Shown: positions 5,972 through 8,808 of the stretch, one piece after another | Layout: the number at the start of each line of letters is the position of its first letter | How positions within the stretch are numbered: the first letter of the stretch is position 1 | DNA from: Anaerolineae bacterium | GTDB lineage: Bacteria > Chloroflexota > Anaerolineae > Aggregatilineales > Phototrophicaceae | Reading direction: 5' to 3' | NCBI GenBank assembly: GCA_019912905.1 | Contig: JAIOHO010000560.1 | Coordinates: 1-8,808 of the forward strand | Length of the DNA stretch: 8,808 nt | Notes under the pieces: model-generated | What the model saw: the letters and a program-made list of their open reading frames with translations, nothing else | Database searches by the model: none | Told to the model about the DNA's origin: nothing | Position numbers and translations under genes: made by a program

Positions 5972-6675
5972 GATGCGGATTCAGGACTCACAAAGCGATA
6001 GCCCACACCGGGTTCGTTGAGGATGTAGCGGACGTTGCGCGAGGGATTTTCGTGCAGCTTCTTGCGCAGCTGATTGACGAAGACACGCACGTAATGCGAC
6101 ATCTCACTGTACTCTCCACCCCAGACTTCCATCAGAATGGTGCGATGGGTCAGCACCTTGCCCGGATGAGTCGCCAGCAGACGCAGGAGGTCGTATTCCG
6201 TCGGCGTGAGATGCACTTCTTCACCCGCAACTTTGACGACGCGATTGGCAAGGTTGATGTACAGTTCACCGATGTGGATTTCGGCCTGTGGATTACTGCT
6301 CGGTTCCACTGCGACCCGGCGCAGGACGGCCTGGATGCGCGCTTCCAACTCGGCCATGCTGAAGGGCTTGGTCAGGTAATCGTCCGCGCCGCTGTGCAGC
6401 GCATCGACCTTTGTTTTGTCCTCGCCGTGAACAGAGAGCACGATGATGGGCGTTTTCGACCATTCGCGCAGGCGGCGACACACGTCGATGCCGTCGGGTT
6501 CTGATCCGAGAGAGATGTCGAGGACGAGCATATCCGGCTTCTGCTGGGCCGTCTGAATGATGGCATCTGCGCCGTTAGGTGCAGTCAATACCTCGTAGCC
6601 GTACCCTTCCAGTCCGATTTTCAACTGCCGCCGGATTTGCGGTTCGTCATCCACCACGAGAATCTTCATTTTCAT
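5968..6675 (-). CDS. kdpE: OmpR/PhoB-family response regulator KdpE
   Basis: This gene encodes 235 residues. The receiver domain (about 3-118) has the acidic pair D9/D10, phosphoacceptor D53 (MLVLDISL), switch residue S81 (IIVLSVH), Y100 and K103 (DDYLTKPF). The C-terminal winged helix (about 135-230) has the typical HLTPTEYDLLRLLATHPGKV turn, the recognition helix region SHYVRVFVNQLRKKL and the ending EPGVGYRF. KdpE activates kdpFABC when phosphorylated by KdpD under K+ limitation. The assignment as KdpE rather than another OmpR-type regulator rests on the adjoining kdpD and kdpFA genes. The start at 6675 is used because AGGAG (6690-6686) lies 10 bp upstream; an in-frame ATG at 6669 is possible. 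It overlaps the 3' end of kdpD by 29 bp in another frame, a sign of translational coupling. Confidence 0.93.
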   Translation of the reverse strand: MKMKILVVDDEPQIRRQLKIGLEGYGYEVLTAPNGADAIIQTAQQKPDMLVLDISLGSEPDGIDVCRRLREWSKTPIIVLSVHGEDKTKVDALHSGADDYLTKPFSMAELEARIQAVLRRVAVEPSSNPQAEIHIGELYINLANRVVKVAGEEVHLTPTEYDLLRLLATHPGKVLTHRTILMEVWGGEYSEMSHYVRVFVNQLRKKLHENPSRNVRYILNEPGVGYRFVSPESAS

Positions 6676-8032
6676 GTGTCATTGGCTCCTCTTCATGCAG
6701 CGGCAGGCTGAGTACAAACGTCGCGCCGCTGCCAGGGGTGTCTTCTAAATTCAGCGACCCCTGATGTGCTTCGACGATGCCTTTGGCAATGGGCAGTCCC
6801 AGCCCCCAATGACCGCCCTTGCCATGATAGAAAGGTTCCATCAGGTGTTGGCGATCCTCAGCAGTGACTGTCTCGCCGTGATTAATTACTCTGAGCTGCA
6901 CCCGACAGGGTTCGGCAGCGCCCTGAATTTCGATCTGTGAATCCACTGGCTCGTAGCGCAGGGCGTTTTCCACCAGGTTGCTCAGGGCCTGCAAGATCAG
7001 TCCGTAATCAAAACTCACCAGGGGCATGTTGGCCGGGAAGCTCATCCTGATGCGCTCGCGGCCCGTCGTTTGCCAGATGCGCGCGGCCACATCTCCGGCG
7101 ACTTCCTCCAGCGAGTTCAGCTCACTGTTCAGGGTCAGCGTCCCTGCTTGCAGCCGCGACAGGTCGAGCAGATTGCCGACCAGCCTGTTGAGGTGATCGG
7201 CTTCGTTCTCGATGGTCTCGGCCAGTTCCTGACGCTCCGGCGCGGGCAGGCGTTCGTCCAGCGTGCGCAGGTTGTTGGCCGAAGTCTTGATGATGGTGAT
7301 CGGCGTACGCAAATCGTGCGACACAGCCCGCAGAATAGCGGTCTTGAGGCGATCCGCCTCCTCATACTGTTGGCTGACGCGGGCACGTTGCGCCAGTTCG
7401 ATTCGCTCTAAGGCCATGGCTGCCTGCGAAGCACAGGTCCGCAGCAGGCGCACTTGCTGCGCTGAAAGGACGGTATCGAAGGCCACGCAGAGCGTGCCGT
7501 AGATATGCTCGCCCGCTTGCATGAGCAGGAAGTGGACGGTTTCATCGCTTAGCCGAACATCATTGCGGTATGGCAGGATATAGGCCTGGCGCGCCTGGAG
7601 GTCCTGGCGCATCACCTGAGTCAGCGCTTCATGCACGGCCTCAGCATCCCCCGCCTGGTTCATCGAGCCAGTCAGACGATAGAGGATTTCCTGCTCGTAA
7701 GCGCGCTGCTCGGCGACCTCGGTCTGGCGACGTGCCCGCGCCCCCAACTGCCCGGAAAGCGCGGCTACCACCAGAAAAACAACAAGCTGGATCACATCGC
7801 GCGTGTCGGCTACGATGAAGGTGTAGTAGGGCTTCGTCAGGAAGAAATTGATGCACAGGAAGCTGGTCGCTGCCGCGCTCATGGCCGCTGCCGTCCCCAG
7901 GCGAATGGCGATGATCAGCACGACCAGGATGTAGATCATGGCGAAGTTTGCCAGCGTCAGGTGGTCGCGCAGCAGCCAGGCGAGCAGGGTAATGCCCAGC
8001 AGACTGAGGGCCGCAATCCCGTACTTTTTCAA
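6647..8032 (-). CDS. kdpD: Short KdpD-type sensor histidine kinase
   Basis: This encodes 461 residues, about half of classical KdpD (roughly 900). It begins directly with the four-helix DUF4118-type membrane unit (about 5-21, 27-44, 47-65, 79-96) and lacks the N-terminal KdpD and Usp modules. A GAF-like segment follows (about 115-212), then the HisKA dimerisation helix with phosphoacceptor H239 in AVSHDLRTPI, and the ATPase domain. The N box is NLVENALRY (352-360), and the G2 region is HWGLGLPIAKGIVEAHQG (408-425). The G1 box is degenerate: RVINHGETV (381-389) has Asn384 where an Asp is expected, and the GxG spacing is altered. The start is TTG at 8032, supported by AAGGGAAG (8048-8041) 8 bp upstream. 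It is transcribed divergently from kdpF and overlaps kdpE. A separate KdpD N-domain gene may lie beyond the window. Confidence 0.9.
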   Translation of the reverse strand: MKKYGIAALSLLGITLLAWLLRDHLTLANFAMIYILVVLIIAIRLGTAAAMSAAATSFLCINFFLTKPYYTFIVADTRDVIQLVVFLVVAALSGQLGARARRQTEVAEQRAYEQEILYRLTGSMNQAGDAEAVHEALTQVMRQDLQARQAYILPYRNDVRLSDETVHFLLMQAGEHIYGTLCVAFDTVLSAQQVRLLRTCASQAAMALERIELAQRARVSQQYEEADRLKTAILRAVSHDLRTPITIIKTSANNLRTLDERLPAPERQELAETIENEADHLNRLVGNLLDLSRLQAGTLTLNSELNSLEEVAGDVAARIWQTTGRERIRMSFPANMPLVSFDYGLILQALSNLVENALRYEPVDSQIEIQGAAEPCRVQLRVINHGETVTAEDRQHLMEPFYHGKGGHWGLGLPIAKGIVEAHQGSLNLEDTPGSGATFVLSLPLHEEEPMTHENEDSRGG

Positions 8033-8040
8033 GATCGCTG

Positions 8041-8075
8041 CTTCCCTTATACCAGCTTGAGCTTAATTGTATATC
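8041..8075 (-). promoter_or_regulatory. Candidate promoter and ribosome-binding site for kdpDE
   Basis: On the minus strand, TATACA (8073-8068, in GATATACAAT) is the best -10 in the divergent gap and would give a leader of about 30 nt containing AAGGGAAG (8048-8041), which fixes the TTG start of kdpD. The -35 region (CATAGA) is poor. I found no full KdpE-like box in this orientation, so kdpDE may be expressed at a basal level. Confidence 0.35.
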
Positions 8076-8099
8076 GCGCGTGCCTTTTGCTCTATGGTC

Positions 8100-8164
8100 C
8101 TGATACTTTCTTTACGCCCCAGGTCGAATCTCTGAGACCGCGTTGATCGTCTCTTAGCCATAAT
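8100..8164 (+). promoter_or_regulatory. KdpE-like box and promoter of kdpFA
   Basis: CTGATAC-TTTC-TTTACGCC at 8100-8118, continued by CC, resembles the E. coli KdpE site upstream of kdpFABC as I recall it (TTTATAC-TTTT-TTTACACC, then CC). The halves are spaced by about one helical turn, as for OmpR-family dimers. A -10 element CATAAT at 8159-8164 implies a start near 8171, placing the box at about -71 to -53; the E. coli site is at about -71 to -55. The -35 position (GACCGC, 8136-8141, 17-bp spacer) is poor, which fits activator dependence. Binding by KdpE is inferred from this match. Confidence 0.65.
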
Positions 8165-8201
8165 AGAAGGCGTTGTTCAGCAGTATTCGGGGAGCGTCAT
8201 C

Positions 8202-8285
8202 ATGGATTTGTTGCTTGTGGGTCTGGTTGTCCTGGCTTTGCTTCTCTATCTGAGTTATTCGCTCGTTTTCCCGGAGCGTTTCTAG
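8202..8285 (+). CDS. kdpF: KdpF, small stabilising subunit of the K+-transporting ATPase
   Basis: This encodes 27 residues: one hydrophobic helix starting MDLLLVGLVVLALLLYLSY and ending in the family-typical FPERF. KdpF is a single-pass membrane peptide that stabilises the KdpFABC complex. GGGGAG (8189-8194) lies 7 bp before the ATG. kdpA begins 2 bp after the stop codon, the standard order. It was identified by its position, length and tail motif. Confidence 0.9.
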   Translation: MDLLLVGLVVLALLLYLSYSLVFPERF

Positions 8286-8287
8286 CG

Positions 8288-8808
8288 ATGAACACGCTGG
8301 AACTATTGCAGATCGTTTTCTATTTCGTGCTGCTGATCGCCTGTGTGCCGCTGCTGGGCACGTTCATGGCAAAGGTCTTCGATGGCGAGCGCACGCTCTT
8401 GACGCCCGTCTTGCAGCCTGTCGAACGGGTTGTTTACCGTCTGACCGGGGTTCATGTGGAGGAAGAACAGGACTGGCGTGCCTATGCGCTGGCGCTGCTG
8501 ATCTTCAACGTGCTGGGCTTCATCGTGGTGTTTGTCCTTCAACTCGTTCAGTCGGTGCTGCCGCTCAATCCGATGAAGCTGCCTGCGGTCGAGCCGCTGC
8601 TGGCTTTTAATACGGCGACCAGCTTTATGACCAACACCAACTGGCAGGCTTATGGCGGCGAGACGACCCTGAGCTATCTGACGCAGATGCTGGGCCTGGC
8701 GGTGCAGAATTTCGTCAGCGCGGCCACCGGGATCGCCGTCGTGGTGGCACTCACACGCGGCCTGGCGCGCCGTACCGCTTCCACAATCGGCAACTTCTGG
8801 GTAGATTT
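8288..8808 (+). CDS. kdpA: KdpA, K+-channel subunit of the Kdp ATPase, 3'-truncated by the window edge
   Basis: An open frame runs from ATG 8288 off the end of the window, giving 173 complete codons of a protein normally about 560-600 residues long. KdpA is the K+-selective, channel-like subunit of the P-type KdpFABC transporter. The start MNTLELLQIVFYFVLLIACV is the first helix. PLLGTFMAKVFDGERTLL and LQPVERVVYRLTGV follow as in the family, then EEQDWRAYALALLIFNVLG. The first selectivity-filter loop is present as SFMTNTNWQAYGGE (about residues 112-125), followed by LSYLTQMLGLAVQNFVSAATG. GGAG (8273-8276), inside kdpF, is the likely ribosome-binding site. kdpB and kdpC presumably follow outside the window. 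Confidence 0.97.
   Translation, partial: MNTLELLQIVFYFVLLIACVPLLGTFMAKVFDGERTLLTPVLQPVERVVYRLTGVHVEEEQDWRAYALALLIFNVLGFIVVFVLQLVQSVLPLNPMKLPAVEPLLAFNTATSFMTNTNWQAYGGETTLSYLTQMLGLAVQNFVSAATGIAVVVALTRGLARRTASTIGNFWVD

Noticed and set aside
5938..6504. Plus-strand open frame across kdpE
   Set aside because: It is antisense to the well-supported response regulator and has no recognisable content.
1..8808. CRISPR array, tRNA or rRNA genes, phage genes or origin repeats
   Set aside because: I saw no regularly spaced repeats, RNA gene signatures, integrase or replication-origin motif clusters on either strand.

Overview
The window reads as bacterial chromosome, moderately GC-rich, probably from a Chloroflexota-like (Anaerolineae-type) organism. 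That placement is a low-confidence inference from overall protein character; no rRNA or other marker settles it. Nearly all of the window can be explained. The main theme is potassium homeostasis.

Region 1 (1-1190) is the end of the ribosomal operon: rplK (L11, 5' end outside the window), then rplA (L1), then a strong intrinsic terminator. The short rplK-rplA gap holds a hairpin whose strand GUGGGAGG resembles the L1-binding site of 23S rRNA, so it is a candidate L1 autoregulatory site. Region 2 (1191-2320) is an AT-rich gap and one monocistronic gene for a secreted protein with a thrombospondin type 3-like calcium motif. Its terminator resembles the one after rplA. Region 3 (2321-2923) is non-coding today and contains a frameshifted, truncated relic of an ISL3-family transposase.

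Region 4 (2924-8808) is a potassium-uptake island. In order it holds a small membrane ORF, a KimA-type K+ importer (+), a degenerate UspA-like protein (-), the response regulator KdpE (-), a short KdpD-type sensor kinase lacking the usual N-terminal KdpD and Usp modules (-), then divergently kdpF and the start of kdpA (+). The kdpD and kdpE genes overlap and are read towards usp.

The main finding is a 19-bp sequence of the form yTGwTAC-N4-TTTACGCC. It occurs three times, each time in promoter-proximal DNA of a potassium gene and pointing at that gene: before kdpF (8100-8118), before usp (5971-5953, minus strand), and before the small ORF/kimA (2957-2975). A weaker copy lies 33 bp upstream of the last one. 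The form matches the E. coli KdpE site as I recall it (TTTATAC-TTTT-TTTACACC). At kdpF it lies at about -70 to -52 from the start implied by a CATAAT -10 element. I infer a local KdpE regulon in which the two-component system controls Kdp, a Usp-like protein and probably KimA together.
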